The notes beneath the pieces are model-generated. The model did not search any database, was not told where the DNA came from, and saw nothing but the letters and a program-made list of their open reading frames with translations. Positions 19,366-28,528 of a DNA stretch of 64,000 nucleotides are shown one piece after another; position 1 is the stretch's first letter, and each line of letters starts with the position of its first letter. The DNA comes from Mucilaginibacter sp. PPCGB 2223 (GTDB taxonomy: Bacteria; Bacteroidota; Bacteroidia; Sphingobacteriales; Sphingobacteriaceae), in assembly GCF_001705515.1 (NCBI RefSeq), contig NZ_MDJS01000004.1:62001-126000 (forward strand), in the 5' to 3' direction. The position numbers and the translations under genes were made by a program.

Positions 19366-19641
19366 TTACAGAACCGCGTAAACGTCGGATTCACGCATGA
19401 TCAGATACTCTTTACCTTCGTAGGTAATTTCGGTACCGGCGTATTTACCGTATAAAACCTGGTCGCCTACTTTAACGGTTAAAGGCTCATCTTTTTTTCC
19501 ATCGCCAACAGCAACAATAGTTCCGCGCTGAGGTTTTTCTTTGGCAGTGTCTGGGATAATGATACCAGAAGCGGTCTTTTCTTCGGCAGCGGCAGCTTCA
19601 ACAACCACCCTGTCTCCAATAGGTTTAATTTTTAACGACAT
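19366..19641 (-). CDS. groS: Co-chaperonin GroES (Hsp10)
   Basis: The 91-residue protein is a normal-length GroES lid. Conserved features are [11 protein letters not shown] at the start, the mobile loop [19 protein letters not shown] that binds GroEL (residues about 20-38), and [12 protein letters not shown] and [10 protein letters not shown] in the barrel. It is the first gene of the groESL unit on the minus strand, separated from secG by a hairpin terminator and about 200 bp of non-coding sequence that should contain the promoter. No CIRCE element was seen. Confidence 0.97.
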   Translation of the reverse strand: MSLKIKPIGDRVVVEAAAAEEKTASGIIIPDTAKEKPQRGTIVAVGDGKKDEPLTVKVGDQVLYGKYAGTEITYEGKEYLIMRESDVYAVL

Positions 19642-19743
19642 AGTTATACTTATTTAATTGTATTGATTTATAAATGTTACAGTACCCTATCAGCATCAAT
19701 TATGCCAAGGGCGCCCAAACGTACATATTGGCGCACGACTTGT

Positions 19744-19751
19744 CAAAATTA
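19744..19751 (-). promoter_or_regulatory. Weak candidate -7 box for groESL
   Basis: TAATTTTG on the minus strand fits TAnnTTTG and lies about 100 nt upstream of groES. No -33 TTTG is found at the right distance, so this is tentative. Confidence 0.25.
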
Positions 19752-19820
19752 CATTAACTATAAAAATAGCTTAACTTAACCTTAACAACGCCGTGTCAAG
19801 GTGTCAGGTGGTTCTAAAAC

Positions 19821-19856
19821 AAAAAAAGACCTAAGTCGGGTACCTAAGTCTTTTTC
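19821..19856 (-). terminator. Probable terminator after secG
   Basis: AAAAAGAC and GTCTTTTT flank an imperfect stem made of two copies of ACCTAAGTC. It lies 20 bp beyond the secG stop on the minus strand and would separate the secG operon from groESL. Confidence 0.5.
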
Positions 19857-19875
19857 TTATGCTATTCTATGCCTT

Positions 19876-20220
19876 TTATGGTTTTTTAGGGTTGGGAACA
19901 ACCGGCAGCGGCGCTGCTTTACCAGGCGTTGCTGTATTGTTAGAAGGTGTTAATGATTTTTCTATCTGCTGCTGGTTACTGATATCTGTTTTAGCGCTGC
20001 CGCCTTTGCCAATCACATTAATAGCTAACGACAATACCATTAAGGCAACGGCCAAAATCCAGGTGCCTTTTTCTAAGATATCGCCGGTTTTTTGCACGCC
20101 TAATAATTGCGATGAGCTTGAAAAGTTAGATGATAAGCCACCTCCTTTAGGGTTTTGTATCAACACAATGGCACCTAACAACACACATACAACAACGGCA
20201 AGGAATAATAAAAAATACAT
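19876..20220 (-). CDS. secG: Preprotein translocase subunit SecG
   Basis: The 114-residue protein has two membrane segments: residues 1-18 (FLLFLAVVVCVLLGAIVLIQ) and about 54-72 (WILAVALMVLSLAINVIG). Between them is the SecG signature IQNPKGGGLSSNFSSSSQLLGVQKTGDILEK. SecG helps SecYEG-dependent export through the inner membrane. The Pro-rich C-terminal tail is common in Bacteroidota SecG. It starts 7 bp after the TPR gene on the same strand and closes the miaB-sigma54-lptE-TPR-secG block. Confidence 0.94.
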   Translation of the reverse strand: MYFLLFLAVVVCVLLGAIVLIQNPKGGGLSSNFSSSSQLLGVQKTGDILEKGTWILAVALMVLSLAINVIGKGGSAKTDISNQQQIEKSLTPSNNTATPGKAAPLPVVPNPKKP

Positions 20221-20227
20221 TTTTTGT

Positions 20228-21976
20228 TTATTTAGTTGATTTCTTTTCTAATAATTCGATCTGGGCCACAAAGTAACTGCTTTTTTCCGGGAATTTCAAC
20301 AACAATTTTTTGTAAGTAGATATGGCTTTGTGATATAGCATCTGGTCGATATAAATATTGGCCAGCGTTTCGGATACCAGGGCGTCCTCATCCTCTGAGC
20401 TTTTACGTGCCTTGTTTTCGTTATCGATCTTATCGAGGCTCGGTGGTTTCATCTGCGGCTCTTCCTGGATAAACCTGTCGATAATGTCATCCTCCTTATG
20501 TTTTACCGGTGTTTCTTCGGCTGGCTTAACCACGTTCTTATCCAGGTCTTCGATCGTGGTTAAATGGAAAATATTTTCGTAATACTGCTGCTGTAATTTA
20601 TCGGGTACGTTAACCTTTACCGGCTTAGGCATTGGCGGTACTTTGTACGATGCGTAAGGCTGATAGGTATCGGCATGCTCCTGCCGCGTTTTATCGAGCC
20701 ACCACATAAAGGTATACGGCATAGTTTCGTCGTTATACCGCGATACGGTGCTGTTATCCTCTTCTGCAACCGGCTGTTCGGTTACCACAGCGACAGCCGC
20801 TGCCGGCGGGATACCTGCTGTGGGCGCCGGGGCAGCCTGTATGGGTTCAACAGCTACTGGTTCAGGTTTAACCGGCCCGGCTTCGGCAACAATATTCCCT
20901 GCCTGGAAACCTTCGGCTAAGGCCGCGGCCATGGCATCGCCAAAATTATCTGTCAGGTGATCATCTTCAATTTGTGCCGCAGTTTCGGTTTGTGATGTTC
21001 CCGCCACATCATCCGCTGTTTCGAACAACCTGCTTTCCTGCTCCAGGTCAACATAGGCCTGTTCGGTTTCATCTGCTATAGCGGTGGGTTGTACTGAGGT
21101 CTCATCGTCATGATCAGCTTCTTCCGGGTATACGTGCTTTGCAGGTAATTCGTTTATCTCATCGTCTTCTTCGTTCCCTGCAGCAACTGCACCGGCTACC
21201 TCGGCCCCGAAATCAAACCCGGCATCAGCATCACCTATAACCGGTTCAGCATTTGAAGGATGCTCAAACCGGATATCGTCAATACCGGTTATCTCATCAA
21301 AAACCTCGTCGTCTATCTCGGTCGAAAACTTGTATTCAACTGGTTCTTCCTCCGCCTCCCGGGCAACAAGGGTTTCGGGGGTCTCATCGGGCTGGTGGAA
21401 AAAGTTGATCGTATCTTCCTCCTCGTCAAGGGGCAGGTATTCTTCCTCATCAAAGTTCTCCAGGTCGTCATCAGGCATATCAACCGGCAGGTATGCAGGT
21501 TCGGCATGTTCGTGTGCAGGTTCGGATACGGCGGGCTTTTCTTCTGTGGGGGTTCCTCCGGCTAAAGGAGCAAGAGTTTCCTCTTGTACCGGTTCGGCCT
21601 GGTATTCGTCTGATATTTCTGCAACCTCTGTATTGATATAATCTGAGGTTGTAACCCGCGGTACATGTAATACCGTACCGGCAAACACACCGCCTATCTG
21701 CGCAGGTTCGGCAGGCGATAATTTTTCGGGTGTATTAATTATTTTATAGAGTACCGGGCGTTCGGGTGCATAAGCCGCAGCCGATTTAAGCTTTGGTTCA
21801 AATGCTTCGTGGTTATTTTTTGTGGCACGGGCGAGCATGGCATGCAGCAAACCCATATGCGGAAACATATCGATCAGGCTCTCGAGTTTCTCAATATCCT
21901 GTTCGCCAATATGATCCGGATTTGCGATAATATCGGCAAAGAAATTCTTTTGCCCGCTGTTTAATATGCTTTCCAC
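20228..21976 (-). CDS. Acidic TPR-like protein of the lptE-secG operon
   Basis: The 582-residue protein starts at GTG (21976). The N-terminal part (residues 1-90, FFADIIANPDHIGEQDIEKL, then MGLLHAMLARATKN) is helical. A long, strongly acidic, low-complexity middle of about 330 residues follows, rich in Glu, Asp, Pro and Ala. The C-terminal 60 residues (SETLANIYIDQMLYHKAIS, YKKLLLKFPEKS) look like a tetratricopeptide repeat. No signal peptide is visible, so it is probably cytoplasmic. Its fixed place between lptE and secG suggests a link to envelope protein traffic, but no function is established. Confidence 0.82.
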   Translation of the reverse strand: MESILNSGQKNFFADIIANPDHIGEQDIEKLESLIDMFPHMGLLHAMLARATKNNHEAFEPKLKSAAAYAPERPVLYKIINTPEKLSPAEPAQIGGVFAGTVLHVPRVTTSDYINTEVAEISDEYQAEPVQEETLAPLAGGTPTEEKPAVSEPAHEHAEPAYLPVDMPDDDLENFDEEEYLPLDEEEDTINFFHQPDETPETLVAREAEEEPVEYKFSTEIDDEVFDEITGIDDIRFEHPSNAEPVIGDADAGFDFGAEVAGAVAAGNEEDDEINELPAKHVYPEEADHDDETSVQPTAIADETEQAYVDLEQESRLFETADDVAGTSQTETAAQIEDDHLTDNFGDAMAAALAEGFQAGNIVAEAGPVKPEPVAVEPIQAAPAPTAGIPPAAAVAVVTEQPVAEEDNSTVSRYNDETMPYTFMWWLDKTRQEHADTYQPYASYKVPPMPKPVKVNVPDKLQQQYYENIFHLTTIEDLDKNVVKPAEETPVKHKEDDIIDRFIQEEPQMKPPSLDKIDNENKARKSSEDEDALVSETLANIYIDQMLYHKAISTYKKLLLKFPEKSSYFVAQIELLEKKSTK

Positions 21977-21998
21977 GTGGTTGAAAATACGGCTTTAG

Positions 21999-22523
21999 CT
22001 ACCAATTTGCAAAAGCTTTGTTAAATATGTCTTCGGTAAGCTGTTTAGTAATATCGGTGATCAGGGCTTGCTCCTGCGTAGAAAGATCGCCGGCATAGTC
22101 CTTAAACCGCGAAAAGCTTGTTTCGTAACTGTAGCCCTTTGCAGCCGGATCTTTTAAATTAACTACATATTTTACATTTACGGTAATGGTTAACCGGGTT
22201 AAGCTGGCTATCGGCGCGGTATTACCTACCGGCGCCTGAACCGCTGCCGGAGCGATACTATAACCTGTAATACTTCCTGATAAAACGGCATCGGCATCCT
22301 CGGTACGTACAATTTTCAACCTGGTTTCCGAGCGTATCTTTTGCTTCAATGCTTCGGTAAACGTTTGGCTCAGATTATTGACAACCAACGGTGCATTGTT
22401 TTCAAAAAACTCCACATCGAGGGTTTTCATCTCGAGAGGTATAGATGCCCCGCTCAGTTTTATGGAGCATGATTGCACGAACAACAGTAAAACAGCAACC
22501 GAAGAATAAAACAGATACTTCAT
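21999..22523 (-). CDS. lptE: LptE-family LPS-assembly lipoprotein
   Basis: The 174-residue protein has a lipoprotein signal with lipobox VQSC (Cys19), so it should be anchored in the outer membrane. The mature part shows FFENNAPLVVNNLSQTFTEAL, KIRSETRLKIV and SGSITGYSIAPAAV, the pattern of the Bacteroidota LptE-like family. LptE forms the plug of the LptD barrel that inserts lipopolysaccharide into the outer membrane. It follows the sigma-54 activator gene by 4 bp and precedes the TPR gene by 22 bp. LptD is not in this window. Confidence 0.88.
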   Translation of the reverse strand: MKYLFYSSVAVLLLFVQSCSIKLSGASIPLEMKTLDVEFFENNAPLVVNNLSQTFTEALKQKIRSETRLKIVRTEDADAVLSGSITGYSIAPAAVQAPVGNTAPIASLTRLTITVNVKYVVNLKDPAAKGYSYETSFSRFKDYAGDLSTQEQALITDITKQLTEDIFNKAFANW

Positions 22524-22527
22524 GTAT

Positions 22528-23766
22528 TTATAAGTTTAGTTCCTTTATCTTACGATAGAGGGTACGTTCGGATATCCCCAGTTCCTGCGCGGCAAGCTTG
22601 CGTTTGCCTTTGTGTTTTTTTAACGCCTTGCGGATCAGGTCGGATTCCTTTTCGACCAGCGATAACGACTCTTCAACTTCCTCAGCTTCGTGGGTAATGT
22701 TGAAGTTATCGTTTTTAGCATGAACGGGTTGCTGGATAGTAAATTGTTGGTCGGCGCCGTTTGGCAGCTCAATATCGCGGTAAAGCTGGTTAATGGTTTG
22801 CTGGTTACCGCTGGTATACCCTTGAGGAGCCACACCGCCGCCATGCTCGATGATATCGGCAACGAGCTTTTTCAGATCGACCATGTCGCGCTTCATATCA
22901 AACAGCACCTTGTAAAGGATATCCCTTTCGGACAGGTCTTCCTTGCCCTGGTTTTCGATACGCATAGGCAAATTGCGGCTGCCCTGCTCATGCGGGATAT
23001 AGGTGAGCAAGGTTTGCGCCGTAATAGCGCGGTCGCGCTCCAGTACAGCCAGTTGCTCGGCTATGTTTTTTAGCTGGCGCACGTTGCCCGGCCACGAATA
23101 ATTGATCAGCACCTGCTGTGCGGCATCGTCCAACTGGATAGGCGGGCTGCGGTATTTGGCCGTAAAGTCTGAAGTAAACTTACGGAAGATCAGATAAATA
23201 TCTTCTTTCCTGTCGCGCAATGGCGGAATGCGAAGCGGCACGGTATTTAAACGGTAGTACAGATCCTCGCGGAACTTGCCGTTTTTTACCGCGTCGTAAA
23301 CATCGACATTGGTTGCGGCGATTACACGTACGTTGGTCTTCTCAACTTTCGACGAACCTACCTTGATATACTGGCCCGACTCGAGCACACGCAGCAAACG
23401 GGCCTGGGTGCCTAATGGCATCTCGGCAATCTCGTCTAAAAAGATAGTACCACCGTTAACGGTTTCAAAGTAACCCTTACGCTCGCCGACGGCGCCGGTG
23501 TAAGCGCCTTTTTCGTGGCCGAACAGTTCCGAATCGATGGTACCCTCGGGTATCGCACCGCAGTTTACCGCGATGAACGGCCCATGCTTACGCGGGCTCA
23601 TCTGGTGGATGATGTGCGAAAAAACTTCTTTACCGCTACCGCTCTCGCCCGTTATCAAAACCGAAATATCGGTGGGCGCAACCTGGTTTGCTATATCTAT
23701 TGCCCGGTTCAGCAAAGGCGAGTTGCCGATGATGCCGAAGCGCTGTTTTATTTCTTGTATTTCCAT
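22528..23766 (-). CDS. Sigma-54 interaction domain transcriptional activator
   Basis: The 412-residue regulator starts directly with the AAA+ domain: Walker A GESGSGKE at 40-47, the sigma-54 contact loop as GAYTGA at 87-92 (a variant of GAFTGA), and FLDEIAEMPLGTQARLLRV for Walker B. No receiver or other sensor domain precedes it. The C terminus has a Fis-type helix-turn-helix (KRKLAAQELGISERTLYRKIKEL). A linker of about 120 residues separates the two. It activates promoters read by RpoN; the signal is unknown. It lies between miaB and lptE, consistent with a conserved operon. Confidence 0.92.
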   Translation of the reverse strand: MEIQEIKQRFGIIGNSPLLNRAIDIANQVAPTDISVLITGESGSGKEVFSHIIHQMSPRKHGPFIAVNCGAIPEGTIDSELFGHEKGAYTGAVGERKGYFETVNGGTIFLDEIAEMPLGTQARLLRVLESGQYIKVGSSKVEKTNVRVIAATNVDVYDAVKNGKFREDLYYRLNTVPLRIPPLRDRKEDIYLIFRKFTSDFTAKYRSPPIQLDDAAQQVLINYSWPGNVRQLKNIAEQLAVLERDRAITAQTLLTYIPHEQGSRNLPMRIENQGKEDLSERDILYKVLFDMKRDMVDLKKLVADIIEHGGGVAPQGYTSGNQQTINQLYRDIELPNGADQQFTIQQPVHAKNDNFNITHEAEEVEESLSLVEKESDLIRKALKKHKGKRKLAAQELGISERTLYRKIKELNL

Positions 23767-23771
23767 TTGTT

Positions 23772-23883
23772 AGTATTGAGATATGCGTATTGCGTATTGA
23801 GATCAATCTCCGTCGGCAAACGCACTCATCACACAATTTAATTTTATCACAATACGCAATACTCACTACGCAATACTACTCAA
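23772..23883. repeat. Inverted repeat between miaB and the sigma-54 activator gene
   Basis: The left arm 23772-23800 contains ATGCGTATTGCGTATTGAG and the right arm 23850-23883 contains CAATACGCAATACTCAC. The arms are complementary over their core, and each holds an internal short repeat of the GCGTATTG type. The right arm runs into the 3' end of miaB. I regard it as a dispersed intergenic repeat; copies outside the window would confirm this. Confidence 0.65.
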
Positions 23884-25294
23884 TAATCCTCCCTATCAAC
23901 GTAGCCGTAGTACACTTCTCGGCCAATACGTTGGCGTACTGACCGGGTTTGTAACCTTCCGTCTTAGGAAACACCACCATGGCGTTCTGGTCGTTACGGC
24001 CGCAAAAGTCCTGGTCGGATTTTTTTGAGTAGCCTTCAATCAGTACCCTTTGCACCTTGCCCAGCTGGCTTTGTAAACGTACATGCGAATACTGCTGTTG
24101 TTTGGCCACGATCTCCTGCAGGCGTGCTTTTTTTACATCTTCCGGGATATCGTCGGCATAGCGTTTGGCGGCCAGCGTGCCCGGGCGCTCCGAGTACATA
24201 AACATGTAGGCATAATCGTATTGCACATAATCCATCATGCTCACGGTATCCTGGTGCTCTTCGTCGGTTTCGGTGCAGAAGCCGGTAATCACATCAGTCG
24301 AGATGGCGCAACCGGGCAGTATCCGGCGGATAGCGTCGATACGATCGATATACCATTCGCGGGTATAGGTACGGTTCATCATTTCCAATATCCGGGTATT
24401 GCCCGATTGTACCGGCAGGTGGATATAGTTGCAGATGTTATCGTATTTGGCGATGGTATACAAAACCTCGTCGGTAATATCTTTCGGATGCGAAGTAGAG
24501 AAACGTACGCGTAACTCGGGATTAACCAAAGCCGTTAACTCCAGCAAACGCGCAAAGTTCACATGCTCGTTGGTGGCCTCGTCGGTCCATTTGTACGAGT
24601 CGACGTTCTGGCCAAGCAGCGTCACCTCGCGATATCCCTCGTTAAACAGGTCGGTACACTCTTTAATGATGGAATGCGCATCGCGGCTGCGTTCGCGGCC
24701 GCGGGTAAAAGGCACCACACAGAATGAACACATGTTATCGCAGCCGCGCATAATAGATACGAAGGCATTGATGCCGTTACTGTTCAGCCGTACCGGGTTG
24801 ATATCGGCATAGGTTTCCTCGCGTGATAGCAAAACATTAACCGCACGCTGCCCGCCATCCACCTGGTCGATCAGATTAGGCAGGTCGCGGTAAGCATCGG
24901 GGCCAACTACCACATCGACCAGCTTTTCTTCTTCCAGGAATTTTGATTTAAGGCGCTCGGCCATACAGCCCAATACGCCGACCACCATGCCCGGGTTTTT
25001 ATCCTTGGCCCACTTAAACTCTTTCAGGCGGTTGCGAACGCGCGTTTCGGCGTTTTCGCGGATGGAGCAGGTGTTGATAAAAACCACATCGGCGTTTTTG
25101 TAATCGTTAGTGGTTTCGAACCCCTTTTCCGACAAAATAGACGCTACGATCTCGCTGTCCGAAAAATTCATGGCGCAGCCGTAGCTTTCAATATATAGTT
25201 TACGCCCATTCCTGTTTTCGGGCTGCTCTAACATTAAAGCTTCGCCCTGCCTGCTCTCATCGTGCGTTTTAACCGGGATATCTAACTCTGTCAT
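23876..25294 (-). CDS. miaB: tRNA-2-methylthio-N6-isopentenyladenosine synthase MiaB
   Basis: The 472-residue radical-SAM enzyme adds the methylthio group to isopentenyl-A37 of tRNAs reading UNN codons. The N-terminal UPF0004 domain carries the three auxiliary cluster ligands Cys40 (ESYGCAMN), Cys76 ([10 protein letters not shown]) and Cys110 (VLGCMAERL). The radical-SAM triad Cys185, Cys189 and Cys192 is in [28 protein letters not shown]-binding domain ends the protein. It is the first gene of the block that leads into the sigma-54 activator, lptE and secG. Confidence 0.97.
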   Translation of the reverse strand: MTELDIPVKTHDESRQGEALMLEQPENRNGRKLYIESYGCAMNFSDSEIVASILSEKGFETTNDYKNADVVFINTCSIRENAETRVRNRLKEFKWAKDKNPGMVVGVLGCMAERLKSKFLEEEKLVDVVVGPDAYRDLPNLIDQVDGGQRAVNVLLSREETYADINPVRLNSNGINAFVSIMRGCDNMCSFCVVPFTRGRERSRDAHSIIKECTDLFNEGYREVTLLGQNVDSYKWTDEATNEHVNFARLLELTALVNPELRVRFSTSHPKDITDEVLYTIAKYDNICNYIHLPVQSGNTRILEMMNRTYTREWYIDRIDAIRRILPGCAISTDVITGFCTETDEEHQDTVSMMDYVQYDYAYMFMYSERPGTLAAKRYADDIPEDVKKARLQEIVAKQQQYSHVRLQSQLGKVQRVLIEGYSKKSDQDFCGRNDQNAMVVFPKTEGYKPGQYANVLAEKCTTATLIGRIIE

Positions 25295-25310
25295 TGTAAA
25301 AATTGAAGTG

Positions 25311-25318
25311 CAAAGATA
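25311..25318 (-). promoter_or_regulatory. Candidate -7 box for miaB
   Basis: TATCTTTG on the minus strand fits TAnnTTTG and lies 16 nt upstream of the miaB ATG. The -33 partner is not convincing, so only the -7 box supports the call. Confidence 0.4.
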
Positions 25319-25474
25319 TAAAATTTATTACACCGGGTGACATATTGTCAGCACACGAATGTAATTTTTCAGTGAATTGAAGACCAAACAATTGCCGCAT
25401 TCACAAACTTATCTGCTCAAAAAACGTAATAAAGTACCACAGCAATTCGATATATTGCAGTGGTGCAAAAACCT

Positions 25475-27328
25475 ATGGCAATTAGTTTTTTAAAAAAGCG
25501 CTGGCAGCGTGTACTTTTCAGGATATTAATAACGGCTGCTGCGCTGGTAATTGTTATTGGCTGCGCTATTAACTTCTACTTCTCTCCAAAGCTCGATCAC
25601 AAACTTAAAAGTACCGTTTTAACCAGTACCGACAGTCTTTACTCGCTCGATTTTACGAAAGCCAACTTACATGTGCTGCAGGGTAAGATCGTAATCAGCA
25701 ACCTGGTTTTGCACCCCGACACAGCGGTTTACAGCCGCCTTAAAAAAGCCAGCTTGGCTCCCAACAGTTTATACGAGGTTAAGATACGGCGCCTGGTGAT
25801 CAAACATGTGCATCCGTTCATGCTTTATTTTCAAAAAAAGCTGGATATTGATCAACTGGAAATTACCGAACCCGAAGTTGTGGTAAGCTACGAGCAGAAC
25901 CGCAGCCAGGATACGGTGCTCAAAGACAAAAAGACACCTTATCAATTGATATCCAAACTGTTAAAATCGGTCCATATCCAGAGTATTTTGCTGAACGATG
26001 TAAAGCTGAAATATGTTAACCACGATGGCGCCAAAACTGATTCGATGGCATTTAAGGAGCTAAACTTTGCCGCGACCAATTTTCTGCTCGATCCGGTAAC
26101 GCAGTTCAATCAAAAGCGTTTTTTGTTTTGCGATGATGTGAGCGCCGAGCTGAATAATTACTCCGGAACAAGTTACGATGAGAGATATACCTACCAGGTT
26201 AAGAAAATAAGATTCTCGACACGCTCGTCGGAACTAAATGTTGCCGGGATGAGCTTTTTGCCTACCGAACCGGCCATGCGCTTTTTTAAAAACAGCCATG
26301 CCGATTATTATACCATCAGGCTCGATTCGCTTAAGCTGAACAAGTTCGATTTTAAAACCTACAGCAAATACCACAAACTTTTTGCCGCCAACCTTAGCCT
26401 GAATACGGGTAGTTTCCAGCTTTTTGCTAACCCCGTACCGGGCGATTCGACGAAGGATAACAGCCCGAACTTCCCGCAAATGATGCTGAAAAGGCTCAGC
26501 ATCGACCTGAAGATTGACACCATACACGCCCAAAAGATATCGGTATTGTATACCGAGCTGAACAATAAATCGAAACAGACAGGCACTGTAATTTTCGCCA
26601 ATACCAGCGGGTACCTTTATAATCTCACCAATAACAAAGCTGCGTTGCAAAAAAACAGCATGGCCACAGCAAAGCTCGAAAGCTATTTCATGAATGTGGC
26701 GAAGCTGAATGTAGATTTTAGTTTTAAACTGGGCGACGATAATATGCCTTTTAGCTTTAAGGGCAGTTTAGGTGCGATGGACCTGAAAAAAGTAAACCCG
26801 GTAGCCATTCCGCTGGGGATGGTCAAGATAGCATCGGGCAAAGAGAAGCAGTTGAGCTTTAGTTACCTGGCCGATAAACAACAGGCACGGGGCAAGCTCT
26901 CGGTGCTGTATAACGACCTGCGGGTGGCGCTTTTAAAACGCGATAGCAGCGACAATACCAACCGGTTGAAAAAGATGAGCATTATGTCGCTGTTCGCCAA
27001 TGCGCTGGTCATTAAACGGGATAACCCTGCCGGTAACGAACCTGTACGGATAGCCAACGTATTTTTACCCCGGGTGCCGCGCTGGTCGATATTTACATTG
27101 ATGTGGAAGAGCCTGTGGGTGGGGCTGAAAGAATGCGGCGGTTATGATAAGCAGACCGAGCAAAGCGTAAAACAGCGCCTCGGCGAAATGAAGGCTAATA
27201 AAGCTACCCGGGCCATCCGCAAAGCCGAGCGTAAACAGCGGCGGGCCGAGCGCCGGGCCCGGCGGGAGTTGAAAAAACAGCAAAAAGAGGCTGAGAAAGC
27301 GGCGAAGGAAACACAGGAGGAAAAGTAA
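25475..27328 (+). CDS. AsmA-like envelope protein with a basic tail
   Basis: Starting at ATG 25475 (MAISFLKKRW) the product has about 617 residues; a GTG at 25460 is an alternative. One membrane anchor (ILITAAALVIVIGCAINFYF, near residues 15-35) is followed by a long beta-rich extracytoplasmic region with repeats of the type NLHVLQGKIVISNLVLHPD, resembling AsmA/DUF748-type proteins thought to move lipids between membranes. The last 60 residues are extremely rich in Lys, Arg, Ala and Glu (QRRAERRARRELKKQQKEAE), probably a charged coil. It is transcribed alone. Family assignment is by general pattern only. Confidence 0.72.
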   Translation: MAISFLKKRWQRVLFRILITAAALVIVIGCAINFYFSPKLDHKLKSTVLTSTDSLYSLDFTKANLHVLQGKIVISNLVLHPDTAVYSRLKKASLAPNSLYEVKIRRLVIKHVHPFMLYFQKKLDIDQLEITEPEVVVSYEQNRSQDTVLKDKKTPYQLISKLLKSVHIQSILLNDVKLKYVNHDGAKTDSMAFKELNFAATNFLLDPVTQFNQKRFLFCDDVSAELNNYSGTSYDERYTYQVKKIRFSTRSSELNVAGMSFLPTEPAMRFFKNSHADYYTIRLDSLKLNKFDFKTYSKYHKLFAANLSLNTGSFQLFANPVPGDSTKDNSPNFPQMMLKRLSIDLKIDTIHAQKISVLYTELNNKSKQTGTVIFANTSGYLYNLTNNKAALQKNSMATAKLESYFMNVAKLNVDFSFKLGDDNMPFSFKGSLGAMDLKKVNPVAIPLGMVKIASGKEKQLSFSYLADKQQARGKLSVLYNDLRVALLKRDSSDNTNRLKKMSIMSLFANALVIKRDNPAGNEPVRIANVFLPRVPRWSIFTLMWKSLWVGLKECGGYDKQTEQSVKQRLGEMKANKATRAIRKAERKQRRAERRARRELKKQQKEAEKAAKETQEEK

Positions 27329-27530
27329 TATGTTCGCGCTACAGGTGTGGACGCTTTAATCTGAAGAAGTTATTGGTGAGGACAACAACTGCGCGGAATA
27401 TTTCCACACTAAGCGGGAGTCTGCCGGCTAAATTTCACTTTCATTTTTAACCAAAAAATCGTATATTGATAGCAAACCGGGCGAGCCGGAGAATTATGAT
27501 TTTGATAATGGAGTCGCAGAATTAACGTAA

Positions 27531-27556
27531 AAATACCCATAAATACCCATGTGTTT
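27531..27556 (-). repeat. 26-bp dispersed repeat, copy 1
   Basis: AAATACCCAT occurs twice in tandem and is followed by GTGTTT. The exact reverse complement of all 26 bp is found at 52902-52927, more than 25 kb away. Both copies lie in non-coding gaps. Confidence 0.75.
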
Positions 27557-27611
27557 ATGACGTATTCGTCAGGGCGTGTTATGAAAATGGCAACGGTGAT
27601 TAGCATGTGAG

Positions 27612-27632
27612 ATCCCGAAACAAGTTCGGGAT
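27612..27632. repeat. Short hairpin ATCCCGAA-N5-TTCGGGAT
   Basis: Eight-base perfect arms surround a 5-nt loop. It lies 20 bp beyond the stop of the minus-strand DUF4198-like gene. The ATCCCGAA...TTCGGGAT type is familiar as a dispersed intergenic repeat in related genomes and may also help end transcription. Confidence 0.5.
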
Positions 27633-27651
27633 GACTCCGGCTTCTAAAACA

Positions 27652-28485
27652 TCAGTAAGCATCGGGCAGTTTACGCGTATTGGCAAAAGCAAAAGTATAT
27701 GCGGCGCCCCATTTTTCGTAGTCGACATCTTTGGCTTTGGTGACATCGATATTCACCGTGCGCAGCATGTAGGTACCCTCGAGGCTGAGTTTAAAAGTGA
27801 TATGGCCGGAAGCATCGCTGGCTAACCTTTCGGGGTGTATCTTGCCGGCGGAGGTCTTCACCACCAAATCCACATGGGCATTGGCCAGAGGCGCGCCTTT
27901 AAATTTCACCAGGGCGGTCACATCATCACCATAACCTAATTTGTAGGGGTTTTCTTCGAGAATGATCTCGAGCGTTTGGCCGAGTTCTTTGTTGAATACT
28001 GTGCCATTAGGTTTATCGACGGTAAACAGGGTTTTAAGGTAAGTGGTGTAGCGCTCGCGGATGTCTTGCTGAAAGGACGCGCTTGCTTTTTCGGATAGCT
28101 TGGTGAGCTGTTCCTGGTCGAGCTCTTTGATCAGCGCTGCCCTGTCGAGCTCAACCACCGGGTACACCTGGTCCATCTCGATGAGTTGCAGGCCGGTATT
28201 TTCCAATTTATAGTTGGATAATATGGCAGAATCTGCATCTTTGGCAATTCCCTTTAAGTCGACCGTATTTTTTGACCCGGTGTGTAATACCAGCTTTGCG
28301 GTAGCTGCCGATTGGTATTGTACACCTTTCTCATTCTCGAAATAATCCCCTAATAATAAACGCAGGATGAGTTTTTCGCCCTTGTGCAGGAAAAAGTTAT
28401 TGGGTATGAGGTAGTAATCGCTTGCGCGGGCTGCCAAAACAATAACCAGCAACAGGCACAAAGGAAAAAGGTATTTATTTTTCAT
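27652..28485 (-). CDS. DUF4198-like periplasmic protein
   Basis: I start at the ATG at 28485 (MKNKYLFPLCLLLV), giving 277 residues with a clean signal peptide ending near ARA-SDY; the frame extends nine codons upstream. The mature start YYLIPNNFFLHKGEKLILRLLLGDYF and the C-terminal Ig-like part (LGYGDDVTALVKFKGAPLAN) fit DUF4198, a family that includes periplasmic proteins of nickel/cobalt uptake (NikM/CbiM-associated). No transporter gene is adjacent, so a metal role is not supported by context. It is divergent from the E1 dehydrogenase gene. Confidence 0.72.
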   Translation of the reverse strand: MKNKYLFPLCLLLVIVLAARASDYYLIPNNFFLHKGEKLILRLLLGDYFENEKGVQYQSAATAKLVLHTGSKNTVDLKGIAKDADSAILSNYKLENTGLQLIEMDQVYPVVELDRAALIKELDQEQLTKLSEKASASFQQDIRERYTTYLKTLFTVDKPNGTVFNKELGQTLEIILEENPYKLGYGDDVTALVKFKGAPLANAHVDLVVKTSAGKIHPERLASDASGHITFKLSLEGTYMLRTVNIDVTKAKDVDYEKWGAAYTFAFANTRKLPDAY

Positions 28486-28528
28486 GGAATCGACAGTAAC
28501 AGAGAAAACCAAAAATAGGAAGATTTTA

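Larger units (their letters stand above)
27329..27651. other. 323-bp non-coding gap with repeats
   Basis: I see no gene here. The gap contains a 26-bp sequence (27531-27556) whose exact inverted copy occurs at 52902-52927, and a short hairpin of the ATCCCGAA type (27612-27632) near the 3' end of the DUF4198-like gene. Confidence 0.7.

Noticed and set aside
19642-19820. CIRCE element upstream of groES
   Set aside because: No TTAGCACTC-N9-GAGTGCTAA or close variant could be found.
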